This document shows, piece by piece, positions 53,350 to 62,872 of a stretch of 64,000 bases of DNA. The position numbers were made by a program, and so were the translations under genes. The stretch comes from Alteromonas macleodii (GTDB lineage: Bacteria > Pseudomonadota > Gammaproteobacteria > Enterobacterales > Alteromonadaceae). Below the pieces are notes generated by a model. It was not told where the DNA came from, made no database searches, and saw only the letters and a program-made list of their open reading frames with translations. The stretch covers positions 2,252,333 through 2,316,332 of the forward strand of contig NZ_LR812090.1 of assembly GCF_903772925.1 (NCBI RefSeq). The letters run 5' to 3'. The stretch's first letter is position 1. Each line of letters begins with the position of its first letter.

Positions 53350-55233
53350 ATGTCTCAGCTCAAAGGTTTAAAACACTTTTACATACCAGACGAACAGTCG
53401 ATTTACTTGCTATCCCATGCGGATGCAAAAAAATTGAAAGACTGGGTAAATCTCTGTATGTCTCAACTTGCAGGGTTGGGGTATAGCGATATTGAGCTTT
53501 TAGGAAAAGGCGCATTTGGTTTTGCATTTGCAGGGAATGCGCCAAGTGGAGAATCACGAGTATTTAAGTTCTCGCGTATAACCTTGCCGCAGCATGTCCA
53601 AGACCGCTTAGAAGAAGAAGCTTTTATGCTTTCTCACGTTAACCACAAGTTTGTGCCGCGTTTTATTGAATATCAGCAGATACGTAAGCAATCAATCTTA
53701 GTTATGGGCAGAGCGCCTGGTGAAGATTTAGAAAAAGTAAGCTTGAAAACAGGCCCTTTGCCTCCCCGAATTATCGTGAAAATAGCCGTTCAAGTGGGCG
53801 AGCTTTTGTCGAGTTTCCGCCAATACAGCGAGAATGGCGAAACTAAGCCTATTGTCCACGGCGATATTAAACCATCAAATCTGGTCTGGGATGCCACTAA
53901 TGAATCCATAGGCTTGATAGACTGGGGGTCTTCCGTCTTCGCTCAGACCGACATTGCTGGGCAATATGTGGGTAACAACGTCATGGATTTGATGTCCGGC
54001 GAACTTCATCAGACGAACGCACGGCTGGGCGACGTTTACTTTATTGGCGAAGAACAATTAAATGGGGCGCTTTCCAGCCCGCGTTTTGATGAGCAGGGTT
54101 TAGCTAGCACCCTATACGCACTAGCATCTGGGCAATCTTGTCGCTATGGCAGTAAAGTTATTACGCCATCATCCCTTGGTTTACCCAAAATGCTTGCCAA
54201 TATTTTGGAGTATATGTTGAGTGATGATCCTGTTAAAAGAAGACAGGGTGGCGATTATTTGTTTAACCACCTTCATGTTTTAAAAAACATGGTTTTCACC
54301 CAAGACAAACAGACGCAATACACACCCTTAATACCCACTTGGCTCACTCATACTCTTAATGCTGATATAGAAACCGTCGTTTATAGTTCGCGCAAGTCTT
54401 ATTTACGCCAACAGGTGCTGCTATCTGATTCTTTAGATGATAGAGACGTAGAAGAGTTACGCTACATAGACGATGCGCAATTTGACCGCTATTACAAAAA
54501 CTACCTGCAAGGTATGGGTGATACTGAGAAAGCCTTCGTGTCGGCAATTAGCCGATTGGGGCGCTACCCAGTAGTAGGTGGTATGGCGGTGCGTTGGGAG
54601 CCAGAGGGTATTTATGTAGATTCCAGCTTGAATTTGTATGATGAAACCCTCAAAACTGCCTTTGATCTAGCGGTAAATAACGTCATCAATTTAGCGAGAG
54701 CCATACACAAACCAGCGGTATTTAAATGCTGTATGTTTAATGCGAAGAATACGCTTCATATTGAACGCGACAGCGAAGATGAAGACTTTCTGCCTGGTAA
54801 TGACCTTTCCATTCCTTATGAATTGTCACGTGTTTCTGCACACAAAGATGAAAGTCGAACACACTCTTATTTTGAAGATGGCGACGACCCTGATGAACTA
54901 CTAAAACTGCCGCAGGATATCATTGAAACTATTGTACAGTTAAACTCGATACACCACACTGGATGCATTATATTTGAAGCATTGCCTAAACACCTGAAGA
55001 TACACAACTATTATACGTTGCTTGACCATAGCCAAGAGAAGCGCTTTAAAGCGTTATTGGCGCAACTAGTGCAACAAATCCCTAACATAAAAGGGCTAGG
55101 CATTTCAGGGTTTATGAAGTTACCCTATAAAGATACGCGCTTTTTTGAGCATAAAGCAAAATTGCCTGAAAAATATTATCCGCGAAACCCCAAAGCAGTT
55201 ATTGAAGAGAACGTACAACATGTCCGAGATTAA
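53350..55233 (+). CDS. Protein kinase-like protein with large C-terminal extension
   Basis: The 627-residue protein has an N-terminal protein kinase fold (about 45-315). A glycine-rich loop GKGAFGFAF lies at 52-60, the ATP lysine is K73 in VFKFSR, the catalytic loop is HGDIKPSN (D172) and the magnesium aspartate D191 is in IDWGSS (DWG instead of DFG). The activation segment differs from typical Hanks kinases. The C-terminal half (about 330-627) has no motif I recognise. The gene overlaps the start of tesB by 14 bases, so the two are co-transcribed. Its substrate is unknown. Confidence 0.85.
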   Translation: MSQLKGLKHFYIPDEQSIYLLSHADAKKLKDWVNLCMSQLAGLGYSDIELLGKGAFGFAFAGNAPSGESRVFKFSRITLPQHVQDRLEEEAFMLSHVNHKFVPRFIEYQQIRKQSILVMGRAPGEDLEKVSLKTGPLPPRIIVKIAVQVGELLSSFRQYSENGETKPIVHGDIKPSNLVWDATNESIGLIDWGSSVFAQTDIAGQYVGNNVMDLMSGELHQTNARLGDVYFIGEEQLNGALSSPRFDEQGLASTLYALASGQSCRYGSKVITPSSLGLPKMLANILEYMLSDDPVKRRQGGDYLFNHLHVLKNMVFTQDKQTQYTPLIPTWLTHTLNADIETVVYSSRKSYLRQQVLLSDSLDDRDVEELRYIDDAQFDRYYKNYLQGMGDTEKAFVSAISRLGRYPVVGGMAVRWEPEGIYVDSSLNLYDETLKTAFDLAVNNVINLARAIHKPAVFKCCMFNAKNTLHIERDSEDEDFLPGNDLSIPYELSRVSAHKDESRTHSYFEDGDDPDELLKLPQDIIETIVQLNSIHHTGCIIFEALPKHLKIHNYYTLLDHSQEKRFKALLAQLVQQIPNIKGLGISGFMKLPYKDTRFFEHKAKLPEKYYPRNPKAVIEENVQHVRD

Positions 55234-56080
55234 ACTATCATCACTATTTGAACTTGAAACAGTGGAAGCTGGCATCTATCGAGGTCAAAGCTGGGATTTA
55301 GGCTTTAGAGCTTTATTTGGCGGGCAAGTTTTGGGACAAGCTCTGGCAGCAGCCTATGAGACCGTATCACCAGACAGAGTGGCCCACTCATTTCATACTT
55401 ATTTCCTATTACCAGGCGATGCTAAAAAACCGGTTGTATACGACGTAGAAATAGTAAGAGACGGAAGAAGTTTCTCAGCTCGTCGCGTCAAAGCGATACA
55501 AGACGGCAGAAATATTTTCTATATGACAGCATCTTTCCAAGTGCCACAAGAAGGCATGGAGCATCAAAATCCGACCATGCCTAATGTTCCTGGACCTGAA
55601 GAAGTGCAATCTGACATAGAGTTTTACGAGGCGAATTTCAACAAAATAGCGCGCCCTATGCAGGAAGCGTTGAGCTACCACAAACCGGTTGATATTCGCA
55701 CCGTAGATGCAGCTAATTCATATCACTCAGCTAAGCGTGAACCTACCCGCTATATTTGGTTAAAAGCAAGAGATACCATGGATGCACAACTTGCCGTACA
55801 CCAAGCAGCACTTGCTTATGCGTCAGACTATCATTTTTTAAGTACATCATTACAACCGCATGGCGTTGCTGTAACTGATAAGTCACTTCGCATCGCAACC
55901 ATTGATCATGCAATGTGGTTTCATCGCCCAATTAGCATGAATGAATGGATGTTATATGCAATGGAAAGCCCATTTAGCGGCGGATCTAGGGGCTTAGTTC
56001 GCGGTCAGATTTTTAATCAAAAGGGCGAACTTATTGCATCAACCATGCAAGAAGGGTTAATGAGAAAAGTAGACGAATAG
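55220..56080 (+). CDS. tesB: Acyl-CoA thioesterase II
   Basis: TesB hydrolyses medium- and long-chain acyl-CoAs. The 286-residue protein matches the usual TesB length and has two hotdog domains. Conserved segments are [32 protein letters not shown], and [16 protein letters not shown], which holds the catalytic aspartate. An in-frame ATG at 55145 would add 25 residues inside the upstream kinase gene. ATG 55220 gives the family N-terminus ([13 protein letters not shown]) and is chosen. It is followed by the carbonic anhydrase-like gene after 11 bp. Confidence 0.93.
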   Translation: MSEIKLSSLFELETVEAGIYRGQSWDLGFRALFGGQVLGQALAAAYETVSPDRVAHSFHTYFLLPGDAKKPVVYDVEIVRDGRSFSARRVKAIQDGRNIFYMTASFQVPQEGMEHQNPTMPNVPGPEEVQSDIEFYEANFNKIARPMQEALSYHKPVDIRTVDAANSYHSAKREPTRYIWLKARDTMDAQLAVHQAALAYASDYHFLSTSLQPHGVAVTDKSLRIATIDHAMWFHRPISMNEWMLYAMESPFSGGSRGLVRGQIFNQKGELIASTMQEGLMRKVDE

Positions 56081-56091
56081 GGAATAAGCGA

Positions 56092-56616
56092 ATGCGTTAT
56101 AAGTTAGGTTCAACAACACCGCAAGTTCACCAGAGCGCTTTTATTGCACCGGGCGCTCACGTCATTGGAAACACTGAACTTCAAGAGGGAGCCAGTGTTT
56201 GGTTTAACGCGGTAATCCGCGGCGACATGGACAAAATAACAGTTGGTGAGAATACAAATATCCAAGACGGTAGCGTGTTACATACCGATGCGGGAATTCC
56301 TTTGGTCCTTGGCAAAGGAGTGACAGTAGGTCATAAAGTTATGCTCCACGGTTGTGAAATTGGCGATTATTCGTTGATAGGTATTAACGCCGTGGTGCTA
56401 AACGGTGCGAAAATTGGAAAGTTTTGTATTATTGGCGCTAATGCACTAATCACTGAAAATATGGAAATCCCAGACTACAGCTTAGTTGTAGGGGCGCCTG
56501 GCAAAGTTATCAGGACTTTTGATGAAAACGTAGAGCCAAAGTTAAAGGCCTCAGCAGACCACTATGTCAGCAACGCAAAGACTTACATGACATCTTTGCA
56601 ACAGATTGATGAGTAA
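56092..56616 (+). CDS. Gamma-carbonic anhydrase family protein (YrdA-like)
   Basis: The 174-residue protein forms the left-handed beta helix made of hexapeptide repeats (for example [12 protein letters not shown]). The metal-binding histidines of the gamma-carbonic anhydrase family are visible in [11 protein letters not shown], with a further one in VLHTDAG. Whether YrdA-type members have real carbonic anhydrase activity is unsettled. The gene follows tesB closely, and the same operon could begin at the kinase gene. Confidence 0.92.
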   Translation: MRYKLGSTTPQVHQSAFIAPGAHVIGNTELQEGASVWFNAVIRGDMDKITVGENTNIQDGSVLHTDAGIPLVLGKGVTVGHKVMLHGCEIGDYSLIGINAVVLNGAKIGKFCIIGANALITENMEIPDYSLVVGAPGKVIRTFDENVEPKLKASADHYVSNAKTYMTSLQQIDE

Positions 56617-57128
56617 TCATCCTACTCGCCATTTAATTTTTCTTTCCCCATAAAAAATGCCCAGAACAAACGTTCCGGGCCTAGGGGAATGGCTCATTGC
56701 TGAGCCGTGCGCTAACTTTTACAGGGAGAGTTTAAATAAAAAACTTTAAACGAACAATGAGTATAGTTTAAATTAGCTCAAAATATAAACAGCAATTGTG
56801 TGAATTTTATCTTACACCCTGATTACTAACCTAAGTATAGAAATAACCTTAAATATATCAATGAACTAAATGCTGGTCGGATGTGGTAAAAATTTTTAGT
56901 CAATTTGACGCACTTATTCACTCAGTTATACCTTTCCCACCTTCCTAACATTGAACACCCTTCACATACATAAAATCGAATGTATTGCATAGCGTTCATT
57001 CATGTTATTTATGTTCAAAACAGACGGTTGTTCCTTTTGACCAAACTTGTAGTATGACGGCATTGGTCATGCTTAAAAGGCAAGACACTCACTATAATAA
57101 TTGGCTCTCTCAAAAATAAGGAAGGATT
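56617..57128. other. Gene-free stretch with hairpins upstream of the aminotransferase gene
   Basis: No gene is supported. A hairpin at 56659-56680 (GCCCAGAAC with GTTCCGGGC, one mismatch) carries its T-run on the minus-strand side. A second hairpin at 56691-56706 has arms GGCTCA and TGAGCC. The rest is AT-rich and should hold the promoter of the aminotransferase gene, whose ATG has AAGGAAGGA nearby. Confidence 0.55.
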
Positions 57129-58250
57129 ATGCAATCTTTTTCTACTTTTATACCGCCTGAGCGTACCTTGATGGGTCCAGGACCATCCGACGTTAATCCC
57201 AGAATACTAAATGCCATGGCCAGACCTACTTTAGGTCATTTGGATCCTCTATTTATTGAGTTAATGGATCAAACGAAACAGCTGTTGCAATATGCTTTTA
57301 AAACCGAAAATGCCCTCACTATGCCCATTTCCGCCCCGGGCTCTGCGGGTATGGAAGCGTGTTTTGTTAATCTGGTAGAGCCTGGTGATAAAGTACTTGT
57401 ATGCATTAACGGCGTTTTTGGTAACCGCATGGTCGAAAATGTTGAGCGATGCGGTGGTGAAGCTATTACCATCAATAATACGTGGGGTGAGCAAACCGAC
57501 CTTAACGCTGTTGAGGATGCCCTAAAAGCCAACCCCGATATAAAAATTCTTGCCTTTGTTCATGCAGAAACATCAACAGGTGTGCGTAATGAAGCAAAAG
57601 CACTCTGCGAACTAGCTAAAAAATATGGTTGTTTAAGTATCGTCGACGCGGTTACTTCGTTAGGCGGCATTGAGTTAGACGTTGATGGGTGGGAAATTGA
57701 TGCGATTTATTCAGGCTCACAAAAATGCTTAAGTTGCGTGCCAGGTATTTCACCTGTTTCTTTTAGCGATAAAGCAGTTCACGTTATTCAAAACAGAAAA
57801 ACAAAAGTGCAAAGCTGGTTCTTAGACATGAATTTGATTGTCGGTTACTGGGGCCAAGGCGCAAAACGTGCGTACCATCATACCGCGCCCGTTAACAGCA
57901 TGTATGCGATGTACGAATCACTTCTAATACTAAAAGAAGAAGGGTTAGAAAATGCGTGGAAGCGACATGCTTCAGGTCACGAAAAACTTGCACAAGGTTT
58001 AAATGACCTTGGTTTAGAGTTAACCGTAGACAGTACTTATCGTTTACCTCAGCTAAATGTTGTCAAAATACCAGATGGCGTAGATGATGCAGCCGTGCGA
58101 AAGCAATTGCTTCAAGACTTCAATTTAGAAATAGGAGCTGGGCTGGGCGATCATGCAGGCAAAGTATGGCGTATCGGGCTAATGGGTTATGCGTGTAAGC
58201 CACGCAACATTGACCACTGTTTAGCAGCGTTGCGAAGCGTATTGAAATAG
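57129..58250 (+). CDS. Alanine-glyoxylate/serine-glyoxylate-type PLP aminotransferase
   Basis: The 373-residue class V aminotransferase starts with the family motif RTLMGPGPSDVNPRIL. It has the PLP-binding aspartate in IVDAVTSLGG and the Schiff-base lysine K199 in YSGSQKCLSC. It most resembles alanine-glyoxylate aminotransferases, which transfer the amino group of alanine or serine to glyoxylate, although the true donor cannot be told from sequence. It is monocistronic, followed by a stem-loop terminator. Confidence 0.9.
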   Translation: MQSFSTFIPPERTLMGPGPSDVNPRILNAMARPTLGHLDPLFIELMDQTKQLLQYAFKTENALTMPISAPGSAGMEACFVNLVEPGDKVLVCINGVFGNRMVENVERCGGEAITINNTWGEQTDLNAVEDALKANPDIKILAFVHAETSTGVRNEAKALCELAKKYGCLSIVDAVTSLGGIELDVDGWEIDAIYSGSQKCLSCVPGISPVSFSDKAVHVIQNRKTKVQSWFLDMNLIVGYWGQGAKRAYHHTAPVNSMYAMYESLLILKEEGLENAWKRHASGHEKLAQGLNDLGLELTVDSTYRLPQLNVVKIPDGVDDAAVRKQLLQDFNLEIGAGLGDHAGKVWRIGLMGYACKPRNIDHCLAALRSVLK

Positions 58251-58580
58251 TACCGTATTGAAATAAACCAAGGTAACCAACCCCAAGTGTCTACTCTTAC
58301 CTAATGTCTATAAAACGCCAACATGTTCAGCGAACTAGGTTATTGAACGTGTTGGCTTTCTTAGCTTCATCTTGTGAAGTTAGCCCATCAATACCCTTTG
58401 TTTTCTATTGTTAACAAGGGGCTTACCTTATAAATAATGCTGCTCGACGAAGTAGTAACTCTTTAGCTTATAGTTCAGTGCTAATATTTTCTGCATCGAT
58501 TACATTCATACACTGTTCAGCCATATACATTTATTCTCAATAACACAGTGAATAAAGATGTCGTCTGAAAAGGAATCATT
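58251..58580. other. Intergenic stretch with terminator stem-loop
   Basis: This 330-bp gap has no gene. At 58317-58356 a long stem-loop (GCCAACATGTTCA with TGAACGTGTTGGC, one mismatch) is followed by a T-rich tail, most likely terminating the aminotransferase transcript. The right part holds the promoter of the SIMPL gene, which has AAAAGGA before its ATG. Confidence 0.6.
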
Positions 58581-59294
58581 ATGAAATTATTTACGCATAC
58601 AAAACTAATTACGTTTAGCAGAGCGTTTTGGGCATCAGCAGTAATCGCATTGTCCGCCCCAACGTTTGCTCAGGCAGCGCAAGATGCAGTAATAAATGTG
58701 CAAGGCGTAGGCGCTGTAGAAGTGACACCAAATGCTTACTCAGTGAAGCTGGTTGTTGAAGAAGAGGGAGCGACTGTAGGCAAACTTAATACGCGACTAG
58801 ATGCAGACTTGCGTTCTATCGTTAAGTTTTTACTTAATCAAGGCATAGATGAGAAGCATATTCAAAGTATGCAAGTGCGCTTGCAACCTCGTTATACCAA
58901 TACACCACAGGGGCGACAGCAAGAAGGTTTCACTCTGTCTCGTGATATAACTGTCACCTCAACTGATCTTGAAACCTACGATAAAGTGCTAGATGGCGTG
59001 CTAAAACGTGGTGTTGACCGTATCCAACAGTTTAATTTTATTACTATTGGTGAAGGCGATGCATACCAAAAAGCACTTATTGCTGCAGTGAAAGACGCAA
59101 AGCAACGCGCCCACCTGTTGGCGAAAGAATTAGAGGTGGAAGTAGGTGAAGTAGTTGCAATCTCAGAATCTGGTGGCAATATGCCGATTCCAGTAATGCG
59201 CGCTGAAGCTTTTGCCAAAGACATGTCTATGTCTTTACCTGGGCAAGAGCGTGTAGAAGCGCGGGTTAATGTGTCTTTTAATATTGTTCAATAG
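58581..59294 (+). CDS. SIMPL domain periplasmic protein (YggE-like, DUF541)
   Basis: The 237-residue protein has a signal peptide (about 1-33, ending TFAQAAQ) and a SIMPL/DUF541 domain of BP26/YggE type. Characteristic segments are GVGAVEVTPNAYSVKLVVEE and the C-terminal DAKQRAHLLAKELEVEVGEV. YggE proteins are periplasmic and linked to oxidative stress tolerance and to ring-like oligomers, with no enzymatic function established. Its stop lies about 12 bp before the methionine sulfoxide reductase gene, so a stress-related operon is plausible. Confidence 0.9.
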   Translation: MKLFTHTKLITFSRAFWASAVIALSAPTFAQAAQDAVINVQGVGAVEVTPNAYSVKLVVEEEGATVGKLNTRLDADLRSIVKFLLNQGIDEKHIQSMQVRLQPRYTNTPQGRQQEGFTLSRDITVTSTDLETYDKVLDGVLKRGVDRIQQFNFITIGEGDAYQKALIAAVKDAKQRAHLLAKELEVEVGEVVAISESGGNMPIPVMRAEAFAKDMSMSLPGQERVEARVNVSFNIVQ

Positions 59295-59306
59295 CAGGAA
59301 ATTCGT

Positions 59307-59762
59307 TTGAAAGAACAACAGTACAGCCGGTTAGTTGCCCAAGCAAAGAGCTTGGTTTCTGATGAGCATGATCTTATTGCCAATATGGCCAACATCAGTG
59401 CGCTGCTTTTCAATAACCTCGAAGAGGTAAATTGGGCAGGTTTTTACCTTTTTAAAGAAGAGCAATTGGTACTTGGTCCATTCCAAGGTCAGCCCGCTTG
59501 CATTCGTATTCCCCTAGGAAAGGGCGTTTGCGGTACAAGTGCAAGTACCAGAACCGTTCAGCGCATAGCAGATGTTCATCAGTTTGCAGGACACATTGCT
59601 TGTGATGCCGCGTCTAACTCTGAGATTGTTGTTCCACTTGTACTCAATGATAAGCTTATCGGCGTACTTGATATCGACAGCCCTGTTTTTGAACGCTTTA
59701 ACGAAGAAGACGAAAAAGGGCTCGTCGAAATTGCTCAAATTCTCATGGATTCGCAGAAATAA
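59307..59762 (+). CDS. msrC: Free methionine-(R)-sulfoxide reductase (GAF domain)
   Basis: This enzyme reduces free L-methionine-R-sulfoxide to methionine. The 151-residue protein is a single GAF domain with the three redox cysteines C65 (QPACIRIP), C75 (GKGVCGTS) and C99 (GHIACDAAS). The start is TTG 59307 with AGGAA six bases upstream, and no ATG is available near the family N-terminus. It heads a conserved order with proQ and prc, as in E. coli where yebR, proQ and prc are neighbours. Confidence 0.93.
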   Translation: MKEQQYSRLVAQAKSLVSDEHDLIANMANISALLFNNLEEVNWAGFYLFKEEQLVLGPFQGQPACIRIPLGKGVCGTSASTRTVQRIADVHQFAGHIACDAASNSEIVVPLVLNDKLIGVLDIDSPVFERFNEEDEKGLVEIAQILMDSQK

Positions 59763-59764
59763 TT

Positions 59765-60055
59765 ATGAAATCCAGTGTCGATATACACGTTGTTTTATCC
59801 ACATTTGAAGATATGGAAGACTTTCATGATGACCCAGATGAGGCATCTGAACGTTTAAACTTTATTCTTCACGCGGTTTATGACAATGCAGAAGAAGATA
59901 TTGAAACACAGCGTTTAGAGCAAATTTTGCACTACGCATGGGAATCTTGGCAACAAGATAAGCATTTATTAGAAATAGATGACGACGAATTGCTTGATTG
60001 GGTTGACCACACGCTGGCAACTTGGGATGATGCAAGTAACGATGAAATCTCCTGA
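59765..60055 (+). CDS. Small acidic protein of unknown function between msrC and proQ
   Basis: The 96-residue protein is strongly acidic (many Asp and Glu, for example FEDMEDFHDDPDEASERL), soluble, and predicted helical. Its ATG is two bases after the msrC stop, and it ends 16 bases before proQ, so it is part of that operon. I do not recognise a family. The high acidity and lack of other motifs suggest a binding or regulatory role, which is inference only. Confidence 0.8.
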   Translation: MKSSVDIHVVLSTFEDMEDFHDDPDEASERLNFILHAVYDNAEEDIETQRLEQILHYAWESWQQDKHLLEIDDDELLDWVDHTLATWDDASNDEIS

Positions 60056-60071
60056 ATAATTTAGAAAGTTA

Positions 60072-60740
60072 ATGGAATCACCAGAGAAGTTTACTAACAG
60101 TAAGGAAGTGATAGCTTTCCTTGCAGAGACCTTTCCGAAATGTTTTAGCATTGAAGGCGAGGCCCGCCCACTTAAGATCGGTATTTTTCAAGATCTTGCC
60201 ACTCGCTTAGAAGAGGAGGAACGCGTTAGCAAGACGCTTCTTCGCTCTACATTACGTCATTACACCAACAGCTGGCGCTATCTTTATAGCATCAAAGAAG
60301 GTGCGAACCGTGTAGATTTAGACGGCGTTGAAGGCGATGCGATTGAAAAAGAACATGCTGATCACGCGCAACAGCAGCTTGAGGAAAGCAAAGCAAAAGC
60401 CGCTGAAAAGCGTAAAGCTAAGCTTGCACAACAGCCTAAGCGTAAAGACAAACGTCAATTTAATCGCCCAAAAGGTGAAAAATCTGCAAATTCGGACCAT
60501 GCTGATAGTAAGCGCGGAACTAAACCGAAAAATAACAGACCAAACAATACACCACCTGCGAAATTGACCGACAGCGATTTACAGCAAGGTACGCAAGTTA
60601 CCGTTAAATTAGGTAAAGCACCTATGCCAGCAGTAATTACCGAAGTTGCTAAAGATGGCATCCACGTTCAATTAGACTCAGGCATGGTGGTTAAAGTAAA
60701 CGCAGACGCTTTACGTTTGGCACGCTCCAAGAGGTCGTAA
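60072..60740 (+). CDS. proQ: RNA chaperone ProQ
   Basis: ProQ is a global RNA-binding protein that stabilises small RNAs and mRNA 3' ends. The 222-residue protein has the FinO-like N-terminal domain (1-115; FPKCFSIEGEARPLKIGIFQ, RYLYSIKEGANRVDLDG). A basic, lysine/glutamine-rich linker (about 95-160) follows, then a Tudor-like C-terminal domain (about 170-222). The prc gene starts four bases after its stop, conserving the proQ-prc order. Confidence 0.95.
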   Translation: MESPEKFTNSKEVIAFLAETFPKCFSIEGEARPLKIGIFQDLATRLEEEERVSKTLLRSTLRHYTNSWRYLYSIKEGANRVDLDGVEGDAIEKEHADHAQQQLEESKAKAAEKRKAKLAQQPKRKDKRQFNRPKGEKSANSDHADSKRGTKPKNNRPNNTPPAKLTDSDLQQGTQVTVKLGKAPMPAVITEVAKDGIHVQLDSGMVVKVNADALRLARSKRS

Positions 60741-60743
60741 AAT

Positions 60744-62786
60744 ATGAGAGACATCCTTCGAATTTCCATCGCCAGTGCTTTTCTTACCGTAGGGGTAGGA
60801 GCTGGTGCCGTTACGTCAACACCAGAGGTAGACGAGCTTCCTATTTTACAGCAGGAATCTCAACACAGTGTTGCGGCAAAGCGAGTAAGTGCACTTTTTA
60901 CAAGGGCGCATTACAAGGAAATATCGTTGGATGACGCGCTCTCTGCTCGAGTTTATCAGCGCTTTATCGATAGTTTAGATCACAACAAGCAAGTATTGTT
61001 ATTGTCTGACGTGGTAGGTTTTGAAAAATACCGCACCCTGTTCGATGATGCGCTGAGTAAAGGTAACCTTTCAGTTGCCTACGATATGTATAACGTAAGT
61101 GCGAAGCGTCGCATTGAACGTTACGAGTTTGCATTATCATTGTTAGAAAAAGGGCCATTCGATTTCGAAAAAGAAGGCGATAAATTCTTTTACGATAGAG
61201 AAGATGCAGATTGGCCTGCAAGTAAAGCTGAGCTTGATGAGATCTGGCGTCAACGGGTTAAGTATGATGCGTTGAATTTGATACTTGCTGACAAAACTTG
61301 GGATGAAGCGAAAGAGCTGCTTACCAAACGTTACACGCGAGCAATTAAACGTACAAAGCAAGCAAAAAGCGAAGACGTGTTCCAAACTGCAATGAATGCC
61401 TTTGCACGCACCATAGAAGCCCACACTAGTTATTTATCTCCGCGAAATGCTGAACGTTTCCAAATGGACATGAACTTGTCGTTTGAAGGTATCGGTGCGG
61501 TATTGCAAAGCGAAGATGATTACACGGTTATAAAAAGTGTAGTGCCAGGCGGTCCAGCAGACGAGTCGGGCGCAATAAAGCCTGAAGATAAGATTGTTGG
61601 TGTAGCGCAAGATGATGAAGAATTTGTAGACGTAATTGGATGGCGACTAGACGAGGTCGTTGAGCTTATCAAAGGCCCGAAAGGAAGCACTGTTCGATTA
61701 CAAGTTGAAAAAGGCGCCTCTGAGTCTAAAACTACCTCGGTGGTTAGTCTTACTCGCGATAAAATTAAACTTGAAGATCGCGCCGCTAAGTCTGAAGTAT
61801 ATGTACCTGATACAGGCCCTCACGCAGGCGAACCCTTAGGTGTAATCACCATTCCTAGCTTTTACAACAATCTAAGCATGGATGTTGCAAAAGAAATAGA
61901 AAGCTTGAAAGCACAAAACGTAAAGGGCGTGATTGTTGATTTACGCGGCAACGGAGGTGGCTCACTTACCGAGGCCACATTGTTAACCGGCTTATTCATA
62001 GAAAAAGGCCCAGTAGTTCAAATTCGCTATGGTCAAAGCAAAGTGAGCGTAAATCGAGATACTGACGGTGAGGTCGCCTACGATGGTCCACTGACGGTAT
62101 TAGTTGATCGCTATAGCGCTTCTGCATCAGAAATTTTTGCAGCGGCCATGCAAGACTATAACCGCGCACTCATTGTTGGCGAACAAACTTTTGGTAAAGG
62201 TACAGTTCAACAACACCGCGGCTTAGGCAAAATTTATGACCTTTACGATAATCCACTTGGCAGTGTTCAATTCACTATCGCTAAGTTCTATCGTATTGAT
62301 GGCGGAAGCACTCAGCATAAGGGCGTTATTCCTGACATCCTTTATCCATCTGCTGTAGAGCCATCAGAGTGGGGCGAAGCTCAAGCTGAAAACGCACTTC
62401 CATGGGACAGTATAAATCGTGCTAACTATACGACATTTGCTGACGGCACTGCCGCATTGGACGTATTAACAGCCAAACACAACAAACGCATTCTGCAAAA
62501 CCCAGAGTTTTCTTATATTTATGACGATATTGAAGAATACAAAGAAAACAAAGATAAGAACTTTATCTCACTGGTGAAGTCTGTGCGCGAAGCAGACAAG
62601 AAAGAGGCGGAAGAGAAATCTCTCGCACGTGCTAACGAACGTTTACAGCGAATGGGAATGGAAACTGTCACATCATTGGACGACTTACCGGAAGATATGG
62701 AAGAATTAGATCCATTCTTGGATGAAGCAGCCAACATCACCTTCGATATGATTGAAACAGGCCGTTACGCTATCACAAGAAACTAA
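60744..62786 (+). CDS. prc: Carboxy-terminal processing protease Prc (Tsp)
   Basis: Prc is a periplasmic S41 protease that trims penicillin-binding protein 3 and degrades tagged or misfolded proteins. The 680-residue protein has a signal peptide (1-24), a helical N-terminal domain, a PDZ domain (about 235-320; FEGIGAVLQSEDDYTVIKSV) and the S41 catalytic region. The catalytic serine is in RYSASASEIFA and the lysine in GEQTFGKGTVQ. A C-terminal helical domain (about 590-680) completes the Tsp architecture. A strong terminator follows. Confidence 0.95.
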   Translation: MRDILRISIASAFLTVGVGAGAVTSTPEVDELPILQQESQHSVAAKRVSALFTRAHYKEISLDDALSARVYQRFIDSLDHNKQVLLLSDVVGFEKYRTLFDDALSKGNLSVAYDMYNVSAKRRIERYEFALSLLEKGPFDFEKEGDKFFYDREDADWPASKAELDEIWRQRVKYDALNLILADKTWDEAKELLTKRYTRAIKRTKQAKSEDVFQTAMNAFARTIEAHTSYLSPRNAERFQMDMNLSFEGIGAVLQSEDDYTVIKSVVPGGPADESGAIKPEDKIVGVAQDDEEFVDVIGWRLDEVVELIKGPKGSTVRLQVEKGASESKTTSVVSLTRDKIKLEDRAAKSEVYVPDTGPHAGEPLGVITIPSFYNNLSMDVAKEIESLKAQNVKGVIVDLRGNGGGSLTEATLLTGLFIEKGPVVQIRYGQSKVSVNRDTDGEVAYDGPLTVLVDRYSASASEIFAAAMQDYNRALIVGEQTFGKGTVQQHRGLGKIYDLYDNPLGSVQFTIAKFYRIDGGSTQHKGVIPDILYPSAVEPSEWGEAQAENALPWDSINRANYTTFADGTAALDVLTAKHNKRILQNPEFSYIYDDIEEYKENKDKNFISLVKSVREADKKEAEEKSLARANERLQRMGMETVTSLDDLPEDMEELDPFLDEAANITFDMIETGRYAITRN

Positions 62787-62800
62787 GTGATTAGAGAAAA

Positions 62801-62828
62801 GGGCTGGTCTAGGGCCAGCCCTTTTTTT
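62801..62828 (+). terminator. Intrinsic terminator of the proQ-prc operon
   Basis: GGGCTGG and CCAGCCC are perfect seven-base arms followed by seven Ts, 15 bp after the prc stop. Confidence 0.92.
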
Positions 62829-62872
62829 GTGTCTATAAATAAACTAATAAAACAATAATAAAGGGAAATAAC

